DNA of 64,000 bases from Ricordea florida (Eukaryota; Cnidaria; Anthozoa; Corallimorpharia; Ricordeidae). Position 1 is the stretch's first letter. Each line of letters begins with the position of its first letter. Shown here one piece after another: positions 43,011 through 55,500 of this stretch. Made by a program: the position numbers and the translations under genes. Where the stretch lies: contig OX453275.1 in assembly GCA_949710005.1 (NCBI GenBank), positions 23,297,691-23,361,690 on the forward strand, written 5' to 3'. The notes beneath the pieces are model-generated. The model was not told the origin of the DNA and made no database searches. It worked only from the letters and a program-made list of their open reading frames with translations.

Positions 43011-43112
43011 TTTCAGATTTCCTTTTTTCAAGTTTGCCTGAGGAACGCTGCAAAAATATAACTATCTGAAAGCAGATTCAACATGTACTATCCTCACTGT
43101 TTCACAATTTAG

Positions 43113-43478
43113 GCACGAGCAGAGGAAAAAGAATGGAACCACTTGCCTGCAAACGAGAAGAACGCTAACGCCCTGAACCTCTCTCCACAGCAACGAACTT
43201 TCGTTAGCCCAGTCACCGAAATATTTGAGGGATTTAAACGCCTACGTATTAATGTCAATATCTCGATGAAATGTTGCATGACGCTCTTTGTTTATCCGGC
43301 AAACACGTCGGACACTTGTGACGTTCATGTACTCAAGATTGATTTTGGCGACCCTATTTACTCGGGCTTGCTTACAAAGCAAAGCCCGAGTCTAAAAATG
43401 CTAGCGGTTTGGTCGCCAAATGGGGGGTCATGGTCCCAGGCGTTCCTCGTGGAGAGCGTGGAAACTAGGGATGACTAA
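43113..43478 (+). CDS. Orphan open frame, possible exon, unknown
   Basis: Follows an AATTTAG acceptor-like site and is open for about 120 codons (ARAEEKEWNHLPANEKNANA onward, later SPVTEIFEGFKRLR). No domain is recognised, the second half looks less protein-like, and no partner exon can be phased with confidence. It may be chance. Confidence 0.2.
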   Translation, partial: ARAEEKEWNHLPANEKNANALNLSPQQRTFVSPVTEIFEGFKRLRINVNISMKCCMTLFVYPANTSDTCDVHVLKIDFGDPIYSGLLTKQSPSLKMLAVWSPNGGSWSQAFLVESVETRDD

Positions 43479-44427
43479 TCGTGCATGCGACATGCGACTA
43501 TGCGACGTGTTTGGTCTTCGGGAGTCGAGTTTGGTATGCAATGCAGCGTTTTCTGAGGAAGATTTTCGAAAGAATCATGAATTTTACGCTCATATCTCAT
43601 ACAGATCCACACACCATTCGTGGTAGGCCCACACCAAAAGAAGTTGAGCGTTTTCGTGAAATACGGCTTTATTTACGATTTAAACAATTTTGTAACGCAC
43701 AATTACTAATGATTCCATAACTTCTATTGAGTAAGATCATATTTTAGTAGTGACTATCAATTTGCTTGTATCGCAGCTTATAAACCAACAGATAAACAGC
43801 TTTGGGCTGCCTGTGGTGCCAACTTCGAGCATTCTGCGGCGTTTTGCGCGCGGCGTGGCGTTCCGTATCTTGAATAAGTACGTCGGTTCACTCCAATTTT
43901 GCACTTTCAAAAACCAAGTTTAGCAGTAAACTAAAAGCACAGAAGCTTCACAATACACGAACCAAGCAAGCCCGAGTTAACGCTACGTGGAGCGTCTAGT
44001 TGCATTGTCTAGACAAAAAAAAACTTTTGCTACCTTCTCTTTCTCCCTGCGTCAATTTTTTAAAGGACATTTTAAGTGTTCTAAACCAATTTTGCTCCAA
44101 ACAGATAAAACGGCTTTTGTTTACAAAGTCTAGGATGCCGCACTTTTTAATGATTACGAAATATATAGTTAAGTCAAGGCGAACATGTCGAAGTGTTCAC
44201 ATCACATCGTATCAGTCATTCATTCGCCTCGTTAGAATTTCAAGAAAATTTTCTCAGCATCATTTTCGGCGAGGTGACCTCAGGAAACGGTTAGGCTCAT
44301 ACAGGAGGTTACATACTGTAGCTTCATGGTACACAAGAGAAATACAATAGAAATCAATCACGGATGATAATAATATTTGCCTTACTCAATAAAGTGTTTT
44401 TTGTCGTTTCGCCGTACCGAGTTAATA

Positions 44428-44830
44428 GGGACCTTTAGCAAGGACGACGTCGACGACGAGGGCGAGAACGCCAAAGAAAACAATAGGCATGATTAGCAAA
44501 AGCAATGGCTCTGCCCGCCTTACACGTGCGTTTTGCATTTTGATACACTTCGTTGCCGTTCTCTCCAAAACAACGACGGGAAATGACCCATTTTAAAGTT
44601 CTGTGAAGGACGTGAGCACAAGCAGAGAAATGTTCAGTTTACTCGGAAAACATCAACGCCGTTCATGCAAGTTAAATTCTTGGACAGTTGGCACGAGTTT
44701 CACAAGGAGGACGTGTTGGAATAATTACAGTTTCATTGCGGGAATAATTACAGTTTCATTGCAGTAATCCGAATTTATGTTTTTCGTAGTCGTTCTCGTT
44801 GACGTCGGCGTCGTCCTTACTAAAGGTCCC
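44428..44830. mobile_element. 403-bp MITE-like element
   Basis: Left end GGGACCTTTAGCAAGGACGA; right end its near-complement (TCGTCCTTACTAAAGGTCCC). The interior holds a 23-bp direct repeat with GGAATAATTACAGTTTCATT. No flanking duplication is evident. Confidence 0.7.
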
Positions 44831-45377
44831 TGCTGGTTTCATGTCACCCAGCGTGGTGAGTTTCTTCCATGCGATTGACATTCTGCTCAAGGTTGTAGTC
44901 CTTCTGCAGAAGGAAAGGATATCATGTACTGATTTTAACCAATATGGGACAGTGGGATAGTCTATTCCTCCTCAGTACTTCACTTTTTCGATAGTATATG
45001 CCAACTCAGCAACCTTGACATTTTGAGAAGTCTGATTGGCTCACTACTGGGAATATCCGACACCGGGGTTCTAGGAAAACCTACTGAAAGAAGGTTTTGC
45101 TATTTTCAGTTGAAATAGAGTCTCACAGTCATTTTAATGTGACTGATGAGATTGCTTCGTTGTGGTATATTCTAAAACAGTTATTCTCTACAATCTCGGT
45201 GAATAGTGGCTTGAGGAATGTTTACCTTGATACTTCGCTGGTCGGTTGATATATTCTGCCACTAATCACCTTGATTTCAAAGAATAATTGTTGAGTATTG
45301 TATTCGATTGCCGCCTTCTGTTGCTAGTATGTTAACGTAAGCGTTATGGGTATATTCATGCGATCCTCTTATTTTAG

Positions 45378-45457
45378 CATGAGTTGTTCAGAGGTGTACT
45401 GAAGGATGAATTTCACCCTGAAAAGGTGGAAAAACTGTTCAACTCTCATTACAGGAG
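45378..45457 (+). CDS. Orphan 80-bp exon candidate, unknown
   Basis: A CTTATTTTAG acceptor, an open frame encoding HELFRGVLKDEFHPEKVEKL plus FNSHYR, and a GTAAGC donor. The residue pattern (charged, helical) looks like real protein and both splice sites are good. I cannot name the family or link it to neighbouring exons. It lies on the + strand between the two - strand dermatopontin genes. Confidence 0.35.
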
Positions 45458-48400
45458 GTAAGCTTGAAGTACGGATGCTCAAGGATTACTTCATATAAGT
45501 CTTCCTTTGCCCTTATCGCTCTGGGTTGTTGTGACACGCTAAATCGAATGAGTCCACAAAGAGTCTTTCGGCATCGGCATACGTACTTTACTGTTATTAA
45601 ACGTAATCTTAACAAACAGTGAGTTAATAGAACTAAACTTAGCTAATAAAATATATTAACCTTTTCCCATGGGCTCCTGCCTTTACTTAAACGGCGGAAC
45701 CACAACACTAAACTATGCCGACTATATCTTACATTCTATGCTTAACCTCACAATCCCTGCTCCAGCCACTTACAAACTAAACGATCGCGAACTGTTGAGG
45801 CATCAATCTATTTGTGTGGTTTAACCGTGTGCAGGACTAAAGTTCAACGCTTTTCGTATTCAATGATTTTTACTGACAAGGGCTAAAACAGTATTTGGCC
45901 GTAAGGCAATAAATGAGGCCAGTATATACCCCACCCTGGATCCGTCCTCAAGAGCACAGGCAAGAGACGTGTATGAATCCACGTTTCGGCAGGATAGCAA
46001 GTTGATTAATTTTGGAATTCTCATCATGCGTTTGCTTGTTTGTACCTGGTATTGTAGGAGGAAGTTGTACAATGATCAAGTTTAGAGAGTAAAATGTAAA
46101 TGCTTTGCTTACGCTAACAACGACTTGTAATAGGTGTTTACCATGACCAGTTGGAGAGTTTTGCTTTAAAAAACAAACAAGCAATTTTTTGCGGGTGTTA
46201 TATTAGGAAAGCGGGAGGGGGGTTAGGAATTAAACTAGATATTGTTTGTATAACTAGCCATTGGCGGATGCTCCAGCTTTTTACTTGTTGGCCTGTCAGA
46301 TGGCGTTCAGCATGCAGATAAAAAAACTTCCGGCGGCGATCCCTTTACAAAAAAATATCAAAAATTGACAAACTGCACCAGCCAGATTGTGTCAGGAATA
46401 ATAAATAGATTTAGGCAAACCTAAAAGCGGAGCTCTTCACACAGTCCCTCCAAAAATGCTTGAAAACTTGTAGAAAGAACTCAGCTTTATGCTTATGTCC
46501 CTCCAAAAACGCTTGAAAACTTGTAGGAAGAAAATGTTTCCTCCAAAACCGCTATGAATAATCCGTTTCTTCAGCAAAACATTGTAGACTGCTGGCTGTA
46601 GGTTGTGTAGCCGCGGCAAGCCGCGAAAAGCGCGCGAAAAACAAAGCCTCGTTTCGGTTTAAGACCTTCTAAATATCCCGGATGACTATGGCCGCCATGT
46701 TGGGGCAACATCGTCGTCGCTAGGCGCACGCGCCCGCGAGCCATGCCGCTAGCCACGATGACCATGAAAACTCAAACGCATGGTTTTCTCAATTTCTATC
46801 CTCGCACGGTAGTTATGGGGCTCCGCTCTGCGGCTCTTCGAGCCGCTGTGGAGCTCCGCTAATATAGATGCAAACATTTTAACGTGCAGATAGGCTAAGG
46901 GCACGTCAATTAATCCCAAACGATGCAGAAAGTTGAAATTGAGTGTAGAAATTTGAAAGTACAGTTTTTTACATTTACATCACCTTTTCGTTCCCGAGAT
47001 GGTCTTAAGAAACTTTCGCACAGGGAAACATTACAGAACTGCAGAAAATAATCTTTGCTTTATCACAGAAGAAAAAGTCTGCATTGAAATGAAACCCTCG
47101 AAAGCTCAACTGACCTGACTCAGTGCGCCCCGCCAACGCGACAAGTGAAATGAAACATTTGATAAGCAAATTAATATTTAAATTCCGACATCCTGAACAG
47201 CTTCAGTGACGTCAAAACTATGATGCATTTAAACCTGACATGTCAAAGAGCAATTGTGAGCCCCTCGTGGGGTACAGGCGGGAGTAAGTGTCACCTCTCT
47301 TGTTCCCTTAATCTTTTTGTATTTTCTCCCATGTTCCCCATTGATAAAACCTCTTGTTCCCTAATTTTTGTTCCATTGTTCCCATCAGTTTAATCAGAGG
47401 TTCCTTAGCTCCTTGAAAACAATTAAAAAATATCCCTTGTTCCTTGGAAATGAATGCTTCCGTTCTCTTGTTGCCGAAAACCCATGGGAGGGGCTCAGCG
47501 GTTGTAATCCATTTCATCTTGGTTGTGCACGCTGTTGTTGGGTCTTGTGTGTGATTTTTGATCCAGGGTTTAAGCCAGGCGAAGGGGTCAGCTTTCCCAC
47601 TAAACGCAGCGGATAAGCGCTTCATGGGTCAATTGTGCGAAACATTCCAGTGTTTTTTTTATACGGTAGGATTGTTGTGATGATGATGTCTTTGTTAGCA
47701 GTGCGAAAAACACGATAAATTCTGACGCGTGTTGAAGCAAGTAACCGATCTACAGCAACGTTTTACTGCCTTTATTAGCAAGTCTAAGAAAACCACGATA
47801 GAAAAAGCAGCAAGTACGCCACCAATGATTCAACGCACTGAATATGCATGCACTTGTTGTATACAAAACGGTAGGATTATCCACCGTATTCTGCAAAATA
47901 ACATCGCGAACGACCATTTTCAAAGTTTTCTTGGTAACGGGGACACACGATAAGCAAAAAATTCGGAATAAATGCCTATTGTAGATCTACCTATAAATTA
48001 TAATTAGGACCGAAGATACCATGAAATCTGATAAGCTGTTCGCCGCTGGACTAAATTGAAAGCAGGTAACGGCACTTTGGAACCTGCGCCGTCGTATTAG
48101 GACGTTTCGCTGAAACGATTCAAAATAAAAGTTCTTATAGCGGCGCTCAGCGTCCAAATTCTCCTTGTGATATCGATATCAGCACTAAATAAAGAGCATG
48201 GGCAATGAGAATATAAATGAAGAATCACTAATAATGAGCCTCGTTCATTTTGTAACACAATCGTTTTATTTATACTGTATTGAATCATGATCTACCTGGA
48301 CTACAACGGATAACTTGTATTTTTGACATTGGGTCTGGGAAGGGTGGAGAGTGCGATGTAATTTTCTTTCTAACGTAAACTGCCGCCAAGCTTTTTGAAA

Positions 48401-48801
48401 AGCACATTTTATTAGCATGGCCAATTCCTTAACTACAGCTTTATTGAGGAACTACTTGAAAAACGTTAGGCATCATATCTTGAACGTCGGACGTAATTGA
48501 GCCCGCAGTATGTGAGCTTCCAGCGGCGATCCCTGACAGGCAGAAAAAAAAAAATTGAAAATTTGAGCAGTATCTAGACGGACAATTATGGCTTGTGTAA
48601 TAAATGTACTTAAAGATGTAGATATTATTTGTCATACAGCCGTGCATATACATGCGTTATTGACCAAGCTTGTTCGGTCAAGGTGGTTGGATATTCGCCG
48701 AGTTCTTTCTTTGCTTTTTATCGACCGAGATGCAGGGGAGGTCAATAAAAACACAGAAAAGAACGGGTCCATATCCAGCCATATTGACCGAACAACCTTC
48801 G
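45458..48801. other. Intergenic, no gene recognised
   Basis: Contains a roughly 50-bp local duplication (CCTCCAAAAATGCTTGAAAA at about 46446 and 46500), a strong hairpin of GCGGCTCTTCGAGCCGC at about 46831-46847, and a dispersed motif (CAGAAAGTTGAAATTGAGTG, about 46925) also seen near 4000 and 6860. The frame at 47308-47625 on the - strand shows no domain. Confidence 0.4.
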
Positions 48802-49302
48802 TCAATTTAACAAATTGACGTCAGTTTTTTATGCGTCTGTCCTCTTATTGATGATAAATTGCGTCATAACATTGTCAAAGTGTTGTAGATCAACGAGCCG
48901 ATAGGCGAGTGGATCTACAACAAACTTTGACAATGTTATGACGCAATTTATCATCAATAAGAGGACAGACGCATAAAAAACTGACGTCAATATGTTTTTT
49001 ACAATAACAAAACGCGAAAAAGGTCAAAAGAAAACGCAATTAAACAGCAAGTAAACTCGAAAAATGCTGAATTTTATTTAAATTGACGCAATCAAGGCGC
49101 AACTATTCTCAATAACTTTTCTCGCCTTCTCATTGGCTTGTGACAACACGTAATACAATTTGATTGGGTAAAAATCTGACTGTTTGACAGCTCACTTATC
49201 ACGCGAAATACCTTGCATAAATTAAAATTTTATGTGTCTGTACTCTTATTGATGATAAAAATTAGCCAATCAGCGCGCGAGAATTCGCTCAGTTATTGTA
49301 AA
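48802..49302. repeat. Dispersed repeat B, copy 2, with an added inverted duplication
   Basis: Same repeat as 11370-11812. Here a 79-bp segment (48816-48894) is followed after about 16 bp by its complement (48911-48989), forming a long hairpin before the shared body resumes. Confidence 0.85.
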
Positions 49303-49439
49303 AAAAGGATTTATTTTATGGCCATTTTGCTTTGTTTTGTATGACGGGACAAAGTAGGAAATCCAGAGCGGGCAAGATTGGACCTTCTTGTCAAAGCTTG
49401 CGATAGACTTTTACTCTTAAGCAATCTTTTTGTGTTTAC

Positions 49440-51862
49440 TTACTGGAACTTGTCGGCGTGCTCACTGATTAGTCCGACAAGGTACTCGCCCTTGTCCCTG
49501 TTAACTGTAATGTTCAACTCCCCTTTCCAGTTGTTGACGTAACCTTTGGTGATGCAATTTCTTCTTTCGTAGCGAATTTCATCATTGCAGCATCTAAACC
49601 TGAATCGGCGATCATCGTACTTATTGCGATGTACGCTTTCAATACCTGGCAATGAAAAGTAAGGTGGTTTTATTAAACAAGTTAACATATGAAATATGAT
49701 TTCATTCACATCTGCATTTTTATCCTCTAGGGTACATTACGAACTCAATGGGGTGGTGACTTTTACGGCTAACGGTTAAAATTTTTGACTGTTTTACGGC
49801 TAATGGCAGGAGTCCATCACCGATGGGCTCCTGCTAACGGTTAATATTTTTTACGGCTAACGAGTAAAATGTTTCAATATATACGCCCAACGGCTAATTT
49901 TTTTTGCCCGTTTTACGGCTAACGGTTAACCCCATTGAGACCCTCTTGTTAATGGAGTAGTCCTCATCGATCTCAAAAAAAGCCTTTGACACCATCGACC
50001 ATAGTATTCTCACACGAGAGCCTCGTAAATATGGTATCGACACAAGTAGTCTCAAATGGTTTAAATCATATCTATGCGACCGAAATCAAAAAATGCAGCT
50101 TAAATGGACATTTGTCAAATACGGCGCCAGTTTCTTGTGGCGACCCACAGGCCAGTAATCTTGGACCACTCCTATTATTAGTTTATATTAACAGTAAGCC
50201 CAAGTGTCTCAGCTTATCCTCTCCGCAGATTTTTGTGGACCACAGAAATATAACCTATGCTGCTACATAACTGCGATGATATTTCATTTGTTAAATTCTT
50301 TTTTCCCCAGTTTACTTACGGCATATTAAATTTCATAGATTCATATATAAAAAGTAAAAAAGTATAAAAAGTTTTATGTCGGTCTTACGTTTTTCAAACA
50401 TACTCCAACAGAAACCTTTACCTTTTTCAATGCAATTGAACAGAAAAGATTTGAATAGGTATAGAAACACGTACTGCTGATAAGAACTGACAAAAATCCT
50501 TCCCCTAATAGTAGCTCCTGCAGCTACTTTAAGTCTATTGTTTTAATCTTCAAAATTTTCTCTTTTCTTTCCGGTATTTAGTGACAAAACTTCTTCAAGT
50601 GAGAGAGGAAAACGTTAATCATTATAACGATGAAGATGCTATATTTTAAGTCCGGGAAATTTGTGAAAGAGGCATTTTTCAGCACTGTCAGAGGCAAACT
50701 CACGCTAATTATCTCTTAGACATGTTGGAAGTCACTTACCATTGATAAAACCATTATGGCTGCATTTAAACGACAGTGGTTTGTCCCAGTCATTTGCGTA
50801 ATTTGTTTCCCAGGAACATTTTCTGGCTGCTTTATTGAAGCCGCATTCTACCCTGAATCGGCGATCACGCTTTGTGTTGTTGTACACGGCATAGATACTC
50901 TGGATAGAACTCCCTAAGCACATAGAAGAATATCAAAGGCGAGATATAGTGTTTTCTCACATTTCAAGTACCAATGAGGCAGGTGATAATTCGACCCGCA
51001 GCGGAGTGTGGTTGACAAGATTGTGATCTTTTATATGTGATGAAACACTCTATCAGGGGTTTAAATAGAACGTTCTAGCTACGCACCTGCGATTGCCAGC
51101 CAAGAGTCACGCATCAGGAACCCACCATTACCCGGAGCGAGCAACTGCTATAGGTTTATGCAACGGCGCGTTTTCACAAGTAAGTTTATTTTTAGAGCGG
51201 CCTCTCCCGCGAAAAAAAAGTTGTTTCTGCTGTCTCAGAATATCTCATCGGAGCTACTATTCTCTGTATAAATACCTTGACTATCGTCAGAAATGTTGTC
51301 CGAACACTCCGATGAAGACTCGCGTATGTCGGCTATGTTCGCTGTCGCTACAGGCGGTTATCATGCTACATATCAATCATGCACTAGCTTGCGATTGGCT
51401 CTCCCGAACCAATTCGCGAGAAAGACGATCTAAAAATAACCTTACTCGTGAAAATGCTGTTTCACAGATATAGTATGGGAGTTGCAATGTAAGTTATGTA
51501 ATTAATTAATTAATTTATTAATTATTAATTTGTAATTTATGTAATTATGTATGTATGTAATTATGTAAGTTGCACGCTCCGGGTAATGGGCTCCTGCAGG
51601 CATAAAATTCAAAAAATATATAGAAAACAAAAGATAGAAATAAATACAAGCAGGGAAGAGATTTCTTACTTCCAGTGCACTCGTACAGAAAGTGTCCATC
51701 CAGTTCGTTTAGCCATTGCCCACTGTCTGGCTTGTTACAATCAGCGCGTTTCGTTTTTGGAGTATCTCCCTCATCTTGTTGTTTTTTCTGCAGTTTGGCC
51801 GCTAGTGAAGCTGACAGCACAGCAACAAATAAGAACCACAACACAATGACACGTGACATCAT
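49440..51862 (-). CDS. Dermatopontin-like secreted protein 2, 3 exons
   Basis: Exons in gene order: 51670-51862, 50740-50913 and 49440-49645; both introns are GT-AG and phase 1, total 191 codons with stop. An N-terminal signal peptide (MMSRVIVLWFLFVAVLSASL) is followed by a short Lys/Gln-rich linker and the dermatopontin domain. This shows GQWLNELDGHFLYEC, KRDRRFRVECGF, SWETNYANDWDKPLSFKC, HNGFINGIESVHRNKYDDRR and CCNDE, that is, the repeated DRR-x-F-x-C pattern and cysteine pairs of the family. Intron positions and phases are the same as in gene 1, so the genes are tandem duplicates. This copy has the normal family length and lacks the basic/proline block. The start could be Met1 or Met2. 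A TATAAGT at 51964-51958 may be a promoter element (weak). Confidence 0.88.
49744..49939. mobile_element. MITE in dermatopontin-like gene 2 intron 2
   Basis: Terminal CTCAATGGGGT and its complement ACCCCATTGAG, with inner ACGGCTAACGGTTAA motifs repeated several times in both orientations. About 196 bp and non-coding. Confidence 0.7.
49975..50275 (+). pseudogene. Fragment of a LINE (non-LTR retrotransposon) reverse transcriptase
   Basis: Reading across frames, KKAFDTIDHSIL, KYGIDTSSLKWFKSYLCDRN, a decayed form of the conserved PQGSxLGPLL box (DPQASNLGPLLLLVYIN) and a degraded FADD-like site (FVDHRN) follow the RT order of CR1/Jockey-type LINEs. It is frameshifted, lacks the catalytic motif, and lies in intron 2 of dermatopontin-like gene 2. 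Confidence 0.7.
51110..51600. repeat. Inverted-repeat element in dermatopontin-like gene 2 intron 1
   Basis: CCATTACCCGGAGCGAGCAACT on the left (about 51126) is complementary to AGTTGCACGCTCCGGGTAATGG on the right (about 51567-51590). AATTAATTAATT and ATGTATGTAATTATGT tracts lie next to the right end. Confidence 0.55.
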
Positions 51863-51989
51863 GCCCTGAGAATCGCGGAGAACTCATGTTGAGTTTTTTG
51901 AAGTGAAGGTTGAAGAGATAACAGTGAATGGACGGTCAGTAGCCTCGGTTTGGTATAACTTATAAATGTAGCTAAGCCTTAAACTTAAA

Positions 51990-52180
51990 GCCTTTTCTTA
52001 TGAGTGAACGTTCATGCCTATGCTAAAAAAGGCATTCATCAATGTAGAATAATTTAATAACTAATAAATAATTAATAATAATAAAAACAATTGAAATGAA
52101 ATTTAAAATTTAATATATAGTATTAAAATATTAATAATTAATAATAATAATAATAATAATGATAATAATAATAAGGGGAA
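51990..52180. repeat. AT-rich tract with (AAT)n/(TAA)n microsatellite
   Basis: Simple TAATAATAA-type repeats between about 52050 and 52175, upstream of dermatopontin-like gene 2. Confidence 0.85.
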
Positions 52181-52441
52181 TAATCATCGTTACTTAGATC
52201 TAAGATAATAAGTATGAAAATCTAATTTATATGCCACGCCCGAAGAGGCCTCCCCCGGGACAAAAGAAAGCTGAGGCTATGTTATTGGTGTAGCCATAGG
52301 AACGTGCAATCGAAAGCGATTTAGATGAGTGTGGGGAGGGCTGTCCAATACACACGAACCGAGTCGGGTCGCCTTACATGCATGTCGACTCGTCTACCGG
52401 ACTTCAGGTAGGGAGTTTTACAGCGTGGAAGAAACTGCTAA

Positions 52442-52588
52442 GGGTACGATTTCCCCACAGGTCCCTACTTCATTATGCATGCTGTAGTTGAATTGTCTTG
52501 GGAAGCGCCCGTGCAAACATTTCTGAGAACGAAACCGTACGGCTACAGCATGCATAATGAAGTAGGGACCTGTGAGGAAATCTTACCC
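52442..52588. repeat. Palindromic MITE, family A copy 3
   Basis: The best-preserved copy. Ends are GGTACGATTTCCCCACAGGT and the near-complement ACCTGTGAGGAAATCTTACC; the arms include TCCCTACTTCATTATGCATG. Confidence 0.85.
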
Positions 52589-55500
52589 TGCTGAGTGACG
52601 GTTCTGTTAACTTTGGTTGAGAGTGTGGTATCGGTTCGTGACGAGCCATTCGGGCGCAGGGTGACGGCCAGTCGAATAACTAGTCGATCGGTCATTCAGG
52701 TAGTCAGGTCGAGAGAGACTTGATCTGAAATTGTGGTTGAAAAGATGGCGTTGATTTGAACGACCTGACTCAGTTCTTGTGTAATTGGACATAGATGGAC
52801 AGAAAACCGCCAAATACGTAAACTGAAAGGCGATGAAATTAGCTGACAGCCGTGAAATGACTTCATGGATTTTTAAGATAAACTAGGTTATATAATGCTC
52901 TTGGTAATACGGCATCGCTTTCTTTAATTACACCCTTGTTTACTTTAGCAGATGAGTTTGCAATTACGTTGACAATTTTAATTATTTTCAGGGCCATGGA
53001 ATTTTTCTTACAAATATTGTGCACGACAGTTATGACAGCTCTCTAATCTTCTCGATGGTTGGTCACGATTAGCATTCTTAGCATTCCTATTTTGCTAAAG
53101 CGAAGGCAGTTTGTAAGTTTTAAGGATTGTTTCACTTGCACCGACAATTTCTCGTGTCGTGTCTGGTGTCGTGTATGTTGGTCTGACGAATTATGGTTGT
53201 CGTATTTGCAACCACAGCTTTCAGAAGCGTTTTGATTATACAGCTCCCCCACCACCCCACTTTCCCACACCGCCGAGTTTGTCAAAATTACATTCATGGT
53301 GCTTCTCACCGTTAGCGTCTAAGCGTTTCCTATTCATCTGGGGGCTTAAACAAAACACGCGACAACCACATCGAGTAAGCCAACATGAGCCACTGGCGCC
53401 AATACACGAAACAACAAACCTGCGCTTGAAAAATACAGTTTGACGGGTTTCTCTTCATTCTTCCTCCAACATGTATGACAGCAAAATTTGGAGAAAAGCG
53501 CGAACGGTAAAAAAAATCTACAGTTTGAAAGGAAAATGGAACTAAAATGAAAGAAGCTCAGTTTTCACTGTCGGTATAACACGGGAAGATATAATTTTTC
53601 AACCGGTGCTGTTTTCGGCGTCGTAGTCGTGTTTGCTTACGCTCCCTTTTTAAAATTTGGGAGAGACCGTAAACTTAATCAAGATATTATAAAAAAAGAG
53701 TTTTGTACAAAAGGGTTAATACTGCATGTATAAAGCTATTTTAAGAGATCGAAGGTCACAGTGCTTCGAACCCCTTCTTTTGCTCCTAATCAAATCTCTC
53801 CTATCAAGTTTGCAAGGAGTAAAAAATGGAGATACCACACAGCTTAATAATTATGCACTTAACAAAACGCTACGTAAAAGACTTTATCACACTTGAGCAA
53901 CTTTGAGCAGCTATACATTTCAAAGAGAAACTATTGGTAATGCAAAGTTTGGTTAGCTGATGAAGACGTTACGTTCTTCCATATGACTTGTTTATAGGTG
54001 ATATAGATGCGTTTTTAAGCAATTTTATAAAACGTATTTTTGTGTTAAGAACTTTAACGCCACCCCGTTCGTTCACAGTCATGTTTTAAAAATATTAGGC
54101 TTTGAGAGCTTCTACAAATGTGGCTAAGTATGCTGATATGTTTTATTTTTAAGTTTAGTAAAGTTAAACGAATCGATTGCTCCTTGATTAATACTAAGAA
54201 AAACAGTTGAATCAAAATGTTTTTCAGCTCAAACCTGTTAGAAATTGCTCAGATCTATCCCCTTGGCCGGACTTGCTAAGGTGTAATGTCTTTCACAAGC
54301 CTATGTTTCGCACCTACATTTCTAAGTTCCTTTGCTTTCAACGCCCACACAGTAAACTAAGCCTTGTTGACCGTGAAAATGTTTACCCTCTGTCTACACT
54401 AATTAACAAATGGTTCATTGGTAGCGTACATCTATCGAGTTATGGGGCACGCGGGAGGTTTGCTGAGCAAGAAAAAAGAGTAAGAGTAACATGAAGCGAT
54501 GCTGAGTGCTACTCTTACGCTTTTTGGAGCTAGTAAGCTTCGTTTGCTACTATGTATGATTATTGCCTTTTTACGTTCTTGCTTCCGTCTGGCGCAAAAT
54601 TTTCTCAAATTTTAATTCAGCTGACCAATAAACATTTTTTTACACCAGGGTAAAGAAAAAATATCGTGTTTATAGCCAGAAATTGTGGAATTTGTTTGAA
54701 TTTTGCCGCTACACTAAATGAGCTTTATAATTTGGTCGGTGTTGTTTGGAAAGCCGCTAATCCTTGCAAGGCCACTGCAAAACCGGTTAGTTGTTCAATT
54801 GAAAGTTTTCACTGTACTCTAAAGATGAACTGTGAAAGGTTTTCATTTTATTGCACCAGAGAAAAGTTAGAAGTTTGTTCGGCTCTCGTGTTTAGCCGTG
54901 GTAGGTTTCCGAGTTTTTGCGTTTTGTTAACTGTTGACTGGATCGGAGGGCAGTGGAAGTTTTATTTTGTATTTGGTTCAACAACAACTGAAGACAAGTG
55001 ACAGAAGAATATTTATTTCGAAAAGAAAAAACCATAAAAGCTCATTGGCTTTCCGACTGCACATTGCTTCAATATTTTTATGGCCAAAATATGTCCACTG
55101 GTACTTATTCTTTAGTACGTTTAATTGCATAATTGCTACAACAGACCAGTTGGTTGCTTTAATTTGCCCTTTTAGAGTCTCTTAAACACAATCAATTCAC
55201 AAATCTTACTCCTGAAGAGATGCTAAACGCGGAGTTTGTTGTGTAAAACTGTGGCTTTTAGGCCATCATGTGAAAATCCACGCTGAATGTCGGTAAATTT
55301 ACTACTGCATCTTTGTGTCTTTGCGCTTCTTTTTTCCATGTCAAAGATTTCTCTTTGCAACTCGTGCGGGATAAAAGAAATGTATGTGTTGATCAGTAAT
55401 GCCACTGACGTCACCTTAGTAAATTAGCCAATCAGATGGCACCAGTTCACTCAGCTCTATTTAAAACAGCTAAGTACCCTTCATTAGACCGCCGCACTTT

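Larger units (their letters stand above)
40936..43112. other. Region upstream of dermatopontin-like gene 1; no gene recognised
   Basis: This is the presumed promoter side of the - strand gene. It contains a palindrome around (AT)n (42691-42795) and a tRNA-like segment (about 42930-43010) with a GGTTCGATTC box B. No coding gene recognised. Confidence 0.45.

Noticed and set aside
47308..47625. 105-codon - strand frame with a Trp/Lys-rich sequence
   Set aside because: No domain, no splice context, no start context; probably part of a dispersed repeat.
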